Shown here: positions 1-11,318 of the stretch, one piece after another
Layout: every line of letters begins with the position of its first letter
Numbering within the stretch: the first letter of the stretch is position 1
Origin: Corallium rubrum
Lineage: Eukaryota; Cnidaria; Anthozoa; Scleralcyonacea; Coralliidae
Assembly (NCBI GenBank): GCA_964035015.1
Contig: OZ036008.1
Coordinates: 3,944,112 to 4,008,111 of the forward strand
DNA: 64,000 nt
Direction: 5' to 3'
Made by a program: the position numbers and the translations under genes
The notes under the pieces: model-generated
Databases searched by the model: none
Seen by the model: only the letters and a program-made list of their open reading frames with translations
Told to the model about the DNA's origin: nothing

Positions 1-962
1 CGGACACCCTCAGGGAATTGGTTAGTGTCGGCCCGCGAGAGAAGGCTCTGGGAACGAGATAGAGGTGTCCTCCAATAGAGGTTGTGCCCAGGCCCCTGTC
101 AACCTCGTACTCAGACCAATGCCCCCGCGGATGCCAGACACGGTTTTTGTAATTATTAAACTAATATATAGAAACCAACAAACGTTATTCGTAATACAAA
201 TGTGTTTAACAATAATAGGAATAACAAAAATTTAAAATATGATGCAAATTCCGATTGTTTGATGTCCATGCGAAGAGCAATTTCAATTAAATTAAGTTTA
301 TTACTGAACGAGTACTAGTCAACTTATTGTTGTTCTACAAAAAATTATGCGCGACTGTTTGCGCCCTTGAATCTTGATTTCTTGCAACAGGTAATTGACT
401 TTAGAAATTGGTAAAGAAAGTTCCTCTTGTCCATGATAACGGGAGAAATCTTGCAGAATTTCTTCCCAACTTTGACGTTGGACTGACTCTAAGTCTCCAA
501 TAAATAATAAAGTTAACTCGAACCAAACGCAGTTTAGAAAAATATGCAAGAAACTATACTGATTATTCTCATACATTTATTGATTTCCATCGTGAGATAT
601 TGAAAGCAAGAAAGACGCTAATCTAATCTTTACCATCTCTATGTTAAAAATCAATGAATAAAAGAAAACGCTGTCTGCTTAGCACAGGGATTTGGTATCG
701 TTTTACACCGATTTAAGTGTCCGCGTCCGCTTAATACAGGCGTGTTAATATGGGAACTGTCCGCTTAATGGAGGGCCGCTTAATACAGGTTTGACTGTAT
801 ATCTTTTCATCAAATTTAAAATAATTATTTTCCAAAACTATACGTGCCAAATCCATTAGCTCAGATGTAGGAATATTAAAATTATTTCTACCATCAAGAG
901 CTTTTTTAAGTGCCTCTAATCCTTCCTTTATATATTTGTATATTTAACAATTATTCACCGAA
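1..962. other. AT-rich stretch without recognised gene
   Basis: Contains the end of a MITE family (GGCTCTGGGAACGAGAT near 45-61, compare 20725, 21418, 54046, 60350) and the motif CGCTTAATACAGGTTTGACTG near 778-799. An 85-codon open frame on the minus strand (576-319) has no family I recognise. Confidence 0.5.
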
Positions 963-965
963 GTT

Positions 966-1566
966 GGTAGCCTGCGCCGCAGACGACTAAACCCCTAGCC
1001 TAGTTTCTAGGCCTTCCTCGGTTGACACGTTTCGGAAGTGATCCGAACGGACCCGCTGGGGAAGGCCTAGCAACATTTGTAAACACTTTCACTTTACAGC
1101 TCAGTTTTTTTTTGAGGAAGAATTGTGATGTTATGACGTCCTAAGTGTTTCCCGACAGTCGGATCGACGAAGGTTCACTGGCCTAGCTTTCTTATCACTA
1201 GCTTTCCTTCTGCAACCGCCAAAAGTTGGAAGTTAAACAGTTAAATTTTCATTTCGAGCTCCAATTGGAATATATTCCATAATTTCCTTCTTTCGATCGC
1301 CAAGATCTTTGGTAAAATCTTCGCCAGACATCCTTATGCTTTTTACTATAATATACTGTCGCTACGCTAGATCTCAGGGACACTCGAAGGGCCAGAACGA
1401 TTCTGGGCAGGACCTTTTTGCGAATGTTGCTAGGCCTTCTCGTTTCCAGCCTCTCCCCAGTCTTCCCAAGAACAAACCGATTACGCGGCCATGCTCATGG
1501 CGGAAACGAAAGGCATAGAAAGTAGGCTACTAAACCCCGGGGTTTAGTGGTCTGCGGCGCAGGGTA
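966..1566. mobile_element. Inverted-repeat element, ~600 bp
   Basis: Ends pair as TGCGCCGCAGACGACTAAAC near 972 with GTTTAGTGGTCTGCGGCGCA near 1541-1562; subterminal GGCCTTCCTCG / CGAATGTTGCTAGGCCTTC also pair. Non-coding MITE-like element. Confidence 0.65.
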
Positions 1567-2845
1567 CGGAAGTGGACGACTGGAGGTGAATATAGTGCTG
1601 GATTCACCGACACTGAGGTGAATAATTGTTTTAGCATATACCTCATTAATGAAATAACAAGTTTAACATTCTTAACTTAATATATTTTTCGGTATTTTAT
1701 ACAAGACACGGTCGCTAGCAACTTGGACACTTGGCGTACTCGATATTCTGTGGACACTCTTCCACTTAATTTTGTTGACTTCAGCCTTGTTTATCAACAA
1801 AATCTCCTGCGTCGGTAAACAAAGCAAAATATGGCGTTTTAGCAGGAATCCCTCCGGCTTCGGATTGGCCGATAAATTTAGCACTTCTGTTGTCAAGGTG
1901 ATTTGTCTTCTACATAAATATGTAATTATTTGGATTCGAAAACAATTGAAATGTAATTGAAATGTATTTGACCACGGATTTTACTGAGGTTTAGCCGACG
2001 AATAACAAATTTTAAGAAAATGATGTTAATGCTATTCGCACATCGAAGTATCGCATTGTTGTGAATGAAAATTAAAGATTAATTCTTTGAAGAGATTGCT
2101 GCGCACGTTTGGCGATAGACTTGCCACAAGTCGACCACTAACATCCACCCACCAACCATCCAAAGCACGAGCGAGCGACGAAGTCGCAAGTCGACCACTA
2201 ACATCTACCTCTCTCTAGGTTTGGCGATAGATGAGTCAAATACTCGAAGCGCGATGCCGCGATCAAAGCGTTATTAAAGTATCATAATTCCATTAAACTG
2301 TTTAAGTTATAATTATGCCCAGTCGCATACAAATTCTCCAAGCCACTCTTGGCCAAACATGCAAAGCTTAAGATCAAGAGCGGGTATAAACTAAAAGTTG
2401 GAAACACGTCGTATAATAGTGCGAATCTTTCTTTTTGATATTTTAAAACTGATTTCAAATCCGAGACTGCTCTTTGACATGGCGCGTTCGTGTGCACACT
2501 AACATCTTTGTTAACTTTGGAATTGTTTCCAAAGCCGAGTCACAGTATTCGCACAAAACTGGCCGCCATTTTGTTTTACCCGCAGGTGAATAGTGCAGGA
2601 TATCCCGAGCTAGAGGAACCAATCAGATTGCGTGAAAAGCACTATTCACCTGCGAGGTATATGCTAAAAAGACTTATACATTACAGTCAAACCGGATGTT
2701 CACTTGCGTGCGCGCAGTATTGACGAACAACATTGCAATTTTCATTGGCTATTTGTGCGACTCTATTTCGTGTTGATGCTGGAATCGCTACGGACATTTA
2801 TTCCCAAACCGCTTCGAAGAATATTCCAAGTTTTAATACAATATC
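1567..2845. other. Non-coding stretch with a dispersed repeat motif
   Basis: No gene recognised. 2116-2160 (GACTTGCCACAAGTCGACC, then ACATCCACCCACCAACC) reappears inverted at about 20185-20238. 2580-2660 holds a short hairpin based on GCAGGTGAATAGTGC. Confidence 0.4.
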
Positions 2846-3969
2846 AGATGCCCCCCTTATGAAATCCTTTAAAATACTTCAAACTAACAATAAAACTCTA
2901 AGATGGTTAAATGAGTTTGCAAGCGGCGTTCGATAGACGTTGAAATGTCTCCCAAAGCGCCATTGAAATGTTAATCGCGGTCGGCAATGATTAATGGATG
3001 TTTTTCTATTTTTGAAACAGTGCTTCGGGAGAAAAACAGGCCTTGCAAAAATAGTGCCTTTTTCAGAGCGTGGGCACCCTGTGGCACACTCGATCGTGGC
3101 ATGGTGTGTTTAGGAAAATCATAAAGGGATGAAACACGAATTCTTCCTTGTTTTGAACATCGTTTTAAGCGCCTATAGGTATTGAAATTGTAAGACAATT
3201 GAGCGAAGTAGTTGTGATAATGATTCATTTATCAAAATATAAACCAAAATGATGCAAAATCTAAACTTTTAGTCGTGATTTTGCAGCTAAATCTCATATC
3301 GTATTTTCGGGAGATGTGTTTCGCAAGTAGCTAGGACACTACATCATCGTTGACACTTCGGATAGCTACGAAATCCTACGATAAGCTTTTCGGATAAAGA
3401 GGGAAGTCTCAGGATTATTGATTTATTGTACATTCATCTGACGCTGAGTTTCAGTAGGTTTCAGTATTCCAACGGTGGCTCCCGACGATACGAGATGTCC
3501 TGGCTACTTGCGGAACACATTCCACGTTGAACGTTTGGTGTTTCATCCCTTATATTTTTTCCTCTCCCTCCTCCCCCCCCCTTTAATGAAAGAGAAAGAC
3601 CGAAAGCCACCACGCGGAAGTGCATTAGAATTTCAATTTTGTCAGTGGTCCTGGTCATGCCGAATTTCCAATTTTATTAAATAGATGTCATGTTAAAATT
3701 TCATTTTTTATTGATTGTAAGTTGTAACATCGTTGAGCTTGTTTCGAGACGTTGAATTAGACCTCGGTTTTCGGGTCTGGCATACTCTGAAAAAGGCACT
3801 ATTTTTTCTCCCGAAGCACTGTTTCAAAAATAGAAAAACAAATACATTAATCATTGCCGACCGCGATTAAATATTCAATGGCGCTTTGGGAGACATTTCA
3901 ACGTCTATCGAACGCTTGCGCAATCATTTAACCATCTAAGAGTTTTATTGAAATAAAAGTAGCGTGCTG

Positions 3970-4486
3970 CAGAGGCGTAGGGGGTGGGGATGGGGTGGGG
4001 GGGGTGGGGTGGTGGCTTGAGCCCCCCAATTTTAAATGGGGGGCTGAGCCCCCCCCCCCCCCAAAAAAAAAAGTCAAGACAAGCGTTGCTAAATTTAATG
4101 ATTGTATTAGTACGACTATACAGAGGCTATAGGAGAAAGTGTGCCGAGTCTGCCGAGTGACGACGACAACAACGTTAATTCTACGGAAGCTAAGTTGATG
4201 AAGAATTAGAAGCTATTGTGTAGGTGTTTAAACACAATGATTATTAAAGCGACTTCAATGCATGCAATCCCTAAAAAGTGTTCAGTTTTGTGAAGTGTCG
4301 TTTGTCGAGGCTTTAAGGTATGTTGGTTTAATAATTTCTTTGTTTTTATGTTAAAATTTGAACTATGCTTGCTGTAGAATTAGATGAAAAAGTTTCCTCA
4401 TATTGCTGCAAATTGTGTTTCCGAGGTTCTAGATTTCAAAATTTTGAATCTTTTTGAAAAACTTTGAATCCGTTCCTACGCCTCTG
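3970..4486. mobile_element. hAT-like MITE, 517 bp, 8-bp target duplication
   Basis: Ends CAGAGGCGTAGGGGG and CCTACGCCTCTG; perfect 8-bp duplication GCGTGCTG (3962-3969, 4487-4494). The 8-bp size and CAG...CTG ends fit the hAT superfamily. Same ends as the element at 44001-44379. G/C-homopolymer-rich near the left end. Confidence 0.85.
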
Positions 4487-4517
4487 GCGTGCTGCGTAGG
4501 CAGTGTAGAAACAACAA

Positions 4518-4692
4518 TCGAAATATAGTAAGGTTAGACACACTACCGAAACAGAGAACGTAGGAGTCCAACGTTTCGAGCGAAGGCCCTTCGTCAGAGA
4601 GAAACGTTTCTCTCTGACGAAGGACCTTCGCTCGAAACGTTAGACTCCTACGTTCTCTGTTTCGGCAGTATATCAAACCTTACTATATTTCG
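4518..4692. repeat. Long palindrome with CTGACGA...GAAA motif
   Basis: About 175 bases, arms centred near 4609 (CTACGTTCTCTGTTTCGGCA on one arm, complement on the other). A close relative is at 50859-51041, preceded in both cases by GTGCTGCGTAGGCAGTGT. Each arm holds CTGACGA then GAAA, resembling a hammerhead core, but no matching stem I was found. Confidence 0.7.
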
Positions 4693-4826
4693 ATAAGAGT
4701 TTTATTGTTAGTTTCGAAACAAGTTTCATGATACATTTCGAACTTGATTTAAGAATATTTTAAAGGATTTCTCGTACCAGATGCCCCGGGAGCATTCTGA
4801 AGGGAAGCCATATGGTCCTGTTACAC

Positions 4827-5700
4827 CTGCACAAAAGTTATCCGGGCCGGTATAGTATGAGCGTATTCATCAAACAAAGTAAATAATGCGCTTTTTCCTT
4901 GTTTAGAAATAGAAAAACGTGATTTCCTTTCCAGAATCTGAAAGCCCTAGTAAAATGTTTCACTTTCAGCGAATAAAAAAAAAATTATAGTTTGAAGGTC
5001 TACTAATTAGGAGCTGTTTACATGAGCCGGACTAGCGCTTAACTGGGCTCACCCGATTGATTAGGATCTCACTGTGGTTTTGAAACTCGCATAAACTACA
5101 TGTACAAAGAAAAATTGGTTTAGTTTAGATGTAAACGAATCCTAACGTTGATTAAAATCTCTTTTTGTGACCCGAGGAAAGAATTTCGTGACACGAGTCA
5201 GCCCCGTTATCCCCTAATTATTATAAGAGACGTGTCATCAGGGACAGGTAGCTAGGCGACTTGCACATCTCAATCTTCTTATAATAGCAAGGTATATAAT
5301 TATAACCCTATGAAACGGATATAGACGGTGGTGTTTTAAGTAAAACTTCAGAAATTTGCATAGTCTTTGAGAAAACGGCGGTATTGCAGCTGCTCGCGTG
5401 ACTAAAATAAAAATTTCATGCATGTACAAAATCTTCTTCAAAAGCAAACTTTTACAGTCAAACCTCAAGAAACATATATAAAACCACTTTGATATTGAAC
5501 ATGCTGATTTTTAGCGCAAACAAATAACGTTTAGCATGATCAAAACACATTTTGCATTTGGCCGCGGGAAAAGGCCCTGACATCGGCTGATTTTTACACC
5601 CAGAAATCCTGATAAATTAAAGTACATTATAGATGTATCAAAGAAAATGCATTGTGAAGAACAGCTAGTGAAATACAAACAAAATACGGGTGTAATAAAT
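4827..5700. other. Non-coding; one copy of a dispersed repeat
   Basis: 5008-5205 (from TGTTTACATGAGCCGG through CGTGACACGAGTCAGCCC) recurs at 55168-55355 and, inverted, at 36975-37130. Nothing else recognised. Confidence 0.5.
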
Positions 5701-5704
5701 TTTA

Positions 5705-5885
5705 TAAAATAAGGTGCCCTCTATACGCACGCACGATTTATAAGGGTATGGAGATCATGAAGGACGTAAAATGGCGTGGAGTGACGTAGGATGGCATCAC
5801 CTCGCGGGAAAAGCTAGCGAACTGTCAAAACTATCCCACTTTTAGTCTGTTTTCTTCTTCTTCTTCATATTTTATAAAACTAGAA
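5705..5885. repeat. Dispersed repeat shared with 49050-49250
   Basis: TATAAAATAAGGTGCCCTCT at the left and CTTCTTCATATTTTATAAAAC at the right, with TGACGTAG/ATGGCG internal motifs; the copy at 49050 has the same order. Probably a MITE with weak terminal repeats. Confidence 0.5.
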
Positions 5886-5989
5886 CTTACTATCGCAAGT
5901 GAAGTGCTGCCTCAAATGGGACTGAAAACCTTCAGCCTACCCCACAGGCAAACCGTGCAGTCTGTGGCCAATGTGACACCCCCTTGTGA

Positions 5990-6212
5990 CACCCCCTTGC
6001 CCACACCACCCGAGGTTGCCCACTCCACTCAAGATTGCCCACTCCACCCAAGATTGCCCACTCCACCCAAGTTTACCCACTCCACCTGAGTTGGCCCACT
6101 CAACCCAAGTTGCCCCACACCACCCAAATTGGCCCACTCCACCCAAGTTTGCCCACTGTACTCGAGTTTGCCCACTCACTGTACCCAATATTGCCCACTC
6201 CACCCAACTGTT
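5990..6212 (+). repeat. 19-bp minisatellite
   Basis: About a dozen units of GCCCACTCCACCCAAGTTT with substitutions and one expanded unit near 6175. Open frames on both strands here (119 and 108 codons) come only from the repeat period. Confidence 0.9.
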
Positions 6213-6319
6213 AAAGTTTGCATGCGAAATTGCACAAATTTCCATAAACTTGAACAAAAACATAGAACAATCACTTTGGACGAGTTTCCAAACCATGTAT
6301 GTGTTCTATTAACTATGGT

Positions 6320-6900
6320 TAAATAATACATTTGGTATCTTCGAATAAATTGACTGTGCTTCGTCGACTTCTGTTAGCGTTCAATAGCAGCAGCTTCTCT
6401 TCGTATTATTGAAAACCACTTCAGGCAAAGTGTTTTGAATACCTGTTCCATCGACTCAGAATGGCGAGATAAGCGTTTTTCAAGCCGGCGGAATCAAAAC
6501 GACCAGCTCAAAATCAGGTATTGCGGTAATAACTTTCCAAGCCGCTTCAGGCCAGTGGAATTATTGTATCAGTTTACGGTCACCGAAATTTTGAAGAGCC
6601 GATGAGGCTTTCTTTCATTATTCAGTATTTTAGTTGAATTGCGTGTCAAGTAGATAATATTCGCTAATGTTTCTGTTACGTGTCATCATAGTTCACGATA
6701 CTAAATTGCTCAAATATCAGATCAAGACCTTTGATTCTTGCAAAATTTCTGCAGAAAACAAACTTTATCAAACACTTTGACATAAAAAATCAGACAAATA
6801 CTGAAAAAAAATGAAATAATGAAAATTTTCACGCGGTAGCTTATTACGACACATGCGGGCGGGTGACGTTAAACTGATACTTCACTTCCATATTTAGGCC
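6320..6900. repeat. Diverged copy of the 35-kb/42-kb repeat segment
   Basis: TTGGTATCTTCGAATAAATT, the GTCGACTTCTGTTAGCGTTC motif, and later GATACTAAATTGCTCAAATAT and TTATTACGACACATGCGG occur in the same order as in 35150-35990 and 41810-42115. Confidence 0.6.
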
Positions 6901-7660
6901 TTATGTAAGAAGTTGAAGAAGTAAAGCATGGTTTCCATATAGTTGTAATTGTTGCAATTCAGTTGGCGATTAATCGGCGATTGTTTGCGATCTTTTACAA
7001 CGGTCGTGTTTCCATATACTAGTTGTAATTGTTGTAATTCAAATCGCCGATTCGCTCGGACTGAGGACTTTTCGGTTTTGACAAAGTTCAGATGAGCTAA
7101 GTTTGATATTCAAAAACATTTATTGAATGACTAAAACTTTGTTTGTGATCATTTTCACCGTTTATATAACAATATAACAATATAACAATATAATAAGCAT
7201 TATTTACAAGTTCAGTAACTTCGCCGCTTAAATCTCATGTTTCGTGAACGTTTGACGACAGTTGCAAACATTTGAGCTGGCGTGCGGCATTGAAGTCTTC
7301 GAACTAGTTATTTAGTAGACTTCTTTAACAAAATCGAGGGGTTTTTTTGAAAGGATTTGGCCGGTTTTTGTAAATAATTTTGTGTTTTACGTTGCAAACA
7401 TCTAGCAAAAAGTCGCCGACTGTCGGCGATTGATGTTTCCGAGCACAAATTATTTTCTTCAAAGTCGGTTCAATTTTCCACGTCATCCGCCACTATAAGA
7501 ACAGATCAAGCTATTAAACGTGGACGAATTATGAGTGTCGATTATGAGTAATGACCAAATCCATTGAAAGTTTGCATTAATTGTGTTTGCGAGGAATATT
7601 TAAGAAAACCGATCAATCAATGAAAACACGGAATGCCGATGCCAGGGCCTTTTGATCTGA
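6901..7660. other. Non-coding stretch, nothing definite
   Basis: A short direct repeat (AGTTGTAATTGTTGCAATTC near 6942, again near 7021) and a GTCGCCGACTGTCGGCGAT hairpin at ~7412. No coding pattern recognised. Confidence 0.35.
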
Positions 7661-7663
7661 ATT

Positions 7664-7802
7664 CGTTAGAGCGTCTAACCAGGCATTAGAACTGCCTGGT
7701 CTTTTCCGAGTATAATTGAGCTTGACGAACGTCCACCAAACATCTGTTACATTACACCAAGCTCGCAAACGTACCACATGCACTACATGTATGCGTAGTT
7801 GC
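7664..7802 (+). mobile_element. tRNA-headed SINE, partial copy
   Basis: GTTAGAGCGTCTAACCAG (tRNA-like head) followed by TTGAGCTTGACGAACGTCC and CTCGCAAACGTACCACATG. Head 5' part and the TTG tract are missing. Confidence 0.65.
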
Positions 7803-7828
7803 ACATATGACTATGAATTTGGAACCTT

Positions 7829-8651
7829 AGGCCTAGGTCAAACGTCGCCCTTCTCATGCGCCGAACCTAATGATAACAAGACGCCTGGTCAGGCGTTCAC
7901 TCGGGCTACTGCAAAATCACAGTGCTATATAGTGCTAAGGTCTAAAGTCTATTAAACACATTGGTCACAGACAAAAGTCAAAACGCAATCCAATTCTCCG
8001 ATAGAAAACACAATTTGCAATAACAAAACACGATGGCTGTATTTATTAACATATTTCCACACATGTACACAGCGTTCATATATGTCGAGTCTCTTCAGGT
8101 ATTAAATATCAACACAACTATCAACGGCGTGTGCGATTGTTAGACTTGGATCAAGTTCTATGCGATTGTAAGTGTATATAATATCAAGATACTTGCCACC
8201 GACATTACTGACCAATAACAGACAAAGGTCATACCACAGATCAGTGGGTCATACTCATTACTGTCATTAAACGTAGCCATACCAAGGTCCGCCACTCCGC
8301 CACCGCATTTCGGCCTCAGTTATTTTTGATCGACAGCCAGTCGATAGCCAACACGTAAACAACTGAGAAACAGTGAAATGTCTTGCTAATACTCAAAACC
8401 ATAGATAAAATGGCAATAAAAGCTTGGTTCAAAAGAAACAACTCGCCAAACTTTGATTTCGCAAAGTGGCGGCCATTACGGCAATTTCGCGCGGCCGGGA
8501 GACTAAGACTAAAACGCAAAAAATAATAACAAAGCCGAAACCTAGACTCGTCTCACCTGCGGTAGCCCAAGTAATGAGCTAATTCCTTTGTTTATGCTGA
8601 TTTGCATTAGGTTCGGCGCATGAGAAGAGCGACGTTTGACTTAGGCCTAAA
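7829..8651. mobile_element. 823-bp element with ~43-bp terminal inverted repeats
   Basis: Left TAGGCCTAGGTCAAACGTCG...CGCCGAACCTAATG pairs with right CATTAGGTTCGGCGCATGAG...GTTTGACTTAGGCCTAA with a few mismatches. Interior has no transposase. Confidence 0.7.
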
Positions 8652-9178
8652 GGCGGATTTCCATTAAACTTTTTTTGTCGAGCGAGCGACTTTTTGCGAT
8701 CGCTTTCTTTGTTTCATGCCTTCGGGTGGAACGGAGCCGGTCCAGAGCCCATAAAGCTGGATTTCCATTCAGTGCATTTTGTCGCGCGATCGACTTTTCT
8801 CGATCGCTTTCTTTTGAAATGTGTGTATTCAACCAAAGCTAATGCAATGCGTTCCGCTTGACAACCCACAATTCAAAAGAAAGCGGTCGCAAAAAGTCGA
8901 TCGCGAGATAAAATGCACTGAATGGAAATCCACCTTTAGACAAAAGAAAGCGATCGCAAATCGTCGATCGCGCGACAAAAAGCACTGAATGGAAATCCGC
9001 CTTTAAGGTGGATTTCCATTCATCTTTTTTTGTCGAGCGAGCGACTTTTTGCGATCGCTTTCTTTGTCTCATGAGCCCTCGGGTGGAACGGATTCAGTCC
9101 AGAGCCCACAAGACAAAAGAAAGCAATCACAAAATGTCGATCGCGCGATAAAAAGCACTGAATGGAAACCAGGCTTAA
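8652..9178. repeat. Nested MITE cluster (GGATTTCCATTCAGTGC family)
   Basis: At least two elements with ends GGCGGATTTCCATT and AATGGAAATCCGCC, with subterminal GCGATCGCTTTCTTTG repeats. The second begins at ~9002 where the first ends. Small minus-strand ORFs here are repeat artefacts. Confidence 0.65.
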
Positions 9179-9248
9179 CTGAGCTCTCCATGCATCTGAG
9201 CTCTCCATGCATCTGAGCCTCAGTGGTTCAATGGTTGAGAGCGTCTAA

Positions 9249-9411
9249 AGACTAGTTTCCACTCAGGAAAATCTTCCACAGGATAGCCGAACGGACAGGA
9301 AAGTTTCCTTTGTGTTAAAGTCATTAGTTCCGACCGAGAGCTCACAAGACAAAGAAAACTTCCCTGTCCGTTCCTGTCCTGCGGAAAATTTTCCTGAGTG
9401 GAAACTAGCCT
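9249..9411. mobile_element. 163-bp MITE with TAA target duplication (PIF/Harbinger-like)
   Basis: Termini AGACTAGTTTCCACTC and GAGTGGAAACTAGCCT; TAA on each side (9246-9248, 9412-9414). Deleting element plus one TAA restores the SINE's tRNA-like head. The 3-bp TWA-type duplication fits PIF/Harbinger. A second member is at 21613-21772. Confidence 0.8.
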
Positions 9412-9580
9412 TAACTGGTCATTAGAAGGTTGCAGGTTCGAATCAGAAATCTTTTCTGAGTAATTGAGCTTGACGAACGTCCACTGAATGTCTGTTAGAT
9501 TACAGCAAGCTCGCAAACGTACCACATGCATGCACTACATGTTGACGTACAACTTATCATATTACTATTCTTATTATATT

Positions 9581-9890
<310 letters not shown>

Positions 9891-10125
9891 AATGTTTTTT
9901 GTCAGGAAGCAATAAATTAACTATATTGTTATACAGCTGGGTTTTTGCGAGTTATAACTCAGACTGCATGCTATTGGTTCATTTATGGTCACGTGGGATT
10001 AGACAAATCAAATGTTTCCCGCGTGGGCAATTTTGCAACAATTGTTGCCCGCTTGGGCTACAACTTCTTAGTGAAAGTCTAGCTAAACGGCCTAACCAAG
10101 TAAATATTCAACAAAACCCCAGCTA

Positions 10126-10543
10126 TACAGTGTGTATCAAAAAACCATGAATCCTTAGAAAACAACCTATTGTAGTAGTTTGAAAGCCCTAAGCACTTCG
10201 CTGAACCCACAGATGCGTAAAACACACGGTCTTATACACCAAGGAAATTAGGCCCCGTTTACACTATTACGGTACGGTGGTGGTCCGGATTGGGGTGAGC
10301 GTTCCGTTACAAAAAAATCGTCTGTTTGCACTATGACGGTACGGTAAATTTACCATAGCGTAGTGATTTGCAGCCGGAGTGCTAAGCGTAGTGACTACTT
10401 ATGCATGGTGAAAGTATTTAAAAGCTTTTTCTCTTCCTGTTAACTTATGTGCTGATTAATTTATAACGCAGCGCTTTTAGGACTTTCAAACTACTACAAT
10501 AGGTTGTTTCCTAAGAATTCAGGATTTTTTTATACACACTGTA
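10126..10543. mobile_element. Tc1/mariner-type MITE, 418 bp
   Basis: Terminal inverted repeats TACAGTGTGTATCAAAAA / TTTTTTATACACACTGTA flanked by TA on both sides, with longer subterminal repeats (AACAACCTATTGTAGTAG paired with its complement near 10485-10505). TA duplication and end structure fit Tc1/mariner; no transposase. Confidence 0.7.
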
Positions 10544-10547
10544 TAAC

Positions 10548-10678
10548 AAAGCACTTAATATCTTATCCCTCGGGGAACATTTAGTTTTGTTTTCCCTCGA
10601 GTCTCGACGTTTCCCTCGACGAATATCGAGACTCTCTGGAAAACAAAACTAAATATTTCCCTCGTGACCAGCTAGCCC
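10548..10678. repeat. Foldback repeat (CACTTAAT...TTTTCCCTCGAG family)
   Basis: Internal inverted repeat AGTTTTGTTTTCCCTCGAG / GAAAACAAAACTAAAT around a short loop. Related hairpins occur at 27012-27165 and 28255-28340, both also preceded by ATAACAAAACACTTAATG and followed, in those two, by ACATTAAGTGTATATTAT. Confidence 0.65.
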
Positions 10679-11008
10679 TTAAAGTGCCTATCTCATGGTT
10701 GGGGACTTTGAATATTTGTAATCTTTAGATTGTTCTAAGAAAAATTGTAATATATCGTGTCCGACGAAAATTTCATCTTCATGGGCTTTTTCGCTGTTAA
10801 AGGTTCCGGAAGTGATGTCATTTTGACGTCAAAGCAGGAATATGTGTATATTAAACCCTATTTCTAAATCCCTGCTTTGACATCACTTCCGGAACCTTTA
10901 ACAGCGAAAAAGCCCATGAAGATGAAATTTTCGTCTGACAAGATATATTACAATTTTTCTCAGAACAATCTAAAGATTACAAATATTCAAAGTCCCCAAC
11001 CATGAGAT

Positions 11009-11238
11009 TGTTAATATTAATTCAGGTTAACGCGCGAAAATAAGAGAACATCATCAATCATCTTGACAGATAGTTATTTATCCAGACGCTGTCTGAGGGG
11101 CTTACTTCCTGTTGTTGTAGTTATCTTATGTACTAGACATATAGATTGAACTCTCAGTTATTTCTATTAAAGTTTATACATCATGTAGTCCATTCAAGCG
11201 TCACGCGTTTTCTACACTGTTAAACGTATACTTTAACA
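11009..11238 (+). repeat. Copia 5' LTR
   Basis: 230 bp, TG...CA termini, no mismatch found against the 3' LTR. Short, as is usual for copia elements. AT-rich stretch near 11155-11180 could hold the promoter and polyadenylation signals, but none was assigned. Confidence 0.92.
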
Positions 11239-11252
11239 GGTTATGGGCCCAG
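11239..11252 (+). other. Copia primer binding site, initiator-Met half-tRNA type
   Basis: GGTTATGGGCCCAG follows the 5' LTR immediately. It is the reverse complement of the anticodon stem-loop region of eukaryotic initiator tRNA-Met (CUGGGCCCAUAACC), not of the tRNA 3' end. This is the arrangement known for Drosophila copia and Ty5, where a half-tRNA primes minus-strand synthesis. Confidence 0.85.
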
Positions 11253-11318
11253 AGCTAAGTTTGGGCAACTTGGATGTACGACATTTATTATTTGCGAAAG
11301 TAACCTGAGAATGTTGGC

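Larger units (their letters stand above)
2846..4826. mobile_element. Foldback transposon with long arms, interrupted by other elements
   Basis: Left end begins CAGATGCCCCCCTTATG (outer bases lost); right end is TGGTCCTGTTACA at ~4813-4826. Arms of several hundred bases pair (2940-3240 with 3780-3955: TTCTATTTTTGAAACAGTGC and its complement). A hAT-like MITE (3970-4486) and a long palindrome (4518-4692) lie inside. The same family occurs at 40460-41616 and 42258-42845. Confidence 0.6.

Noticed and set aside
319-576. 85-codon minus-strand frame with exon-like composition (WEEILQDFSRYHG)
   Set aside because: No family recognised, no clear splice context examined, and repeats on both sides. Could be an exon; a protein search or RNA-seq would decide.
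5937-6312. 119-codon minus and 108-codon plus frames
   Set aside because: Created by the 19-bp minisatellite; no domain, overlapping on both strands.
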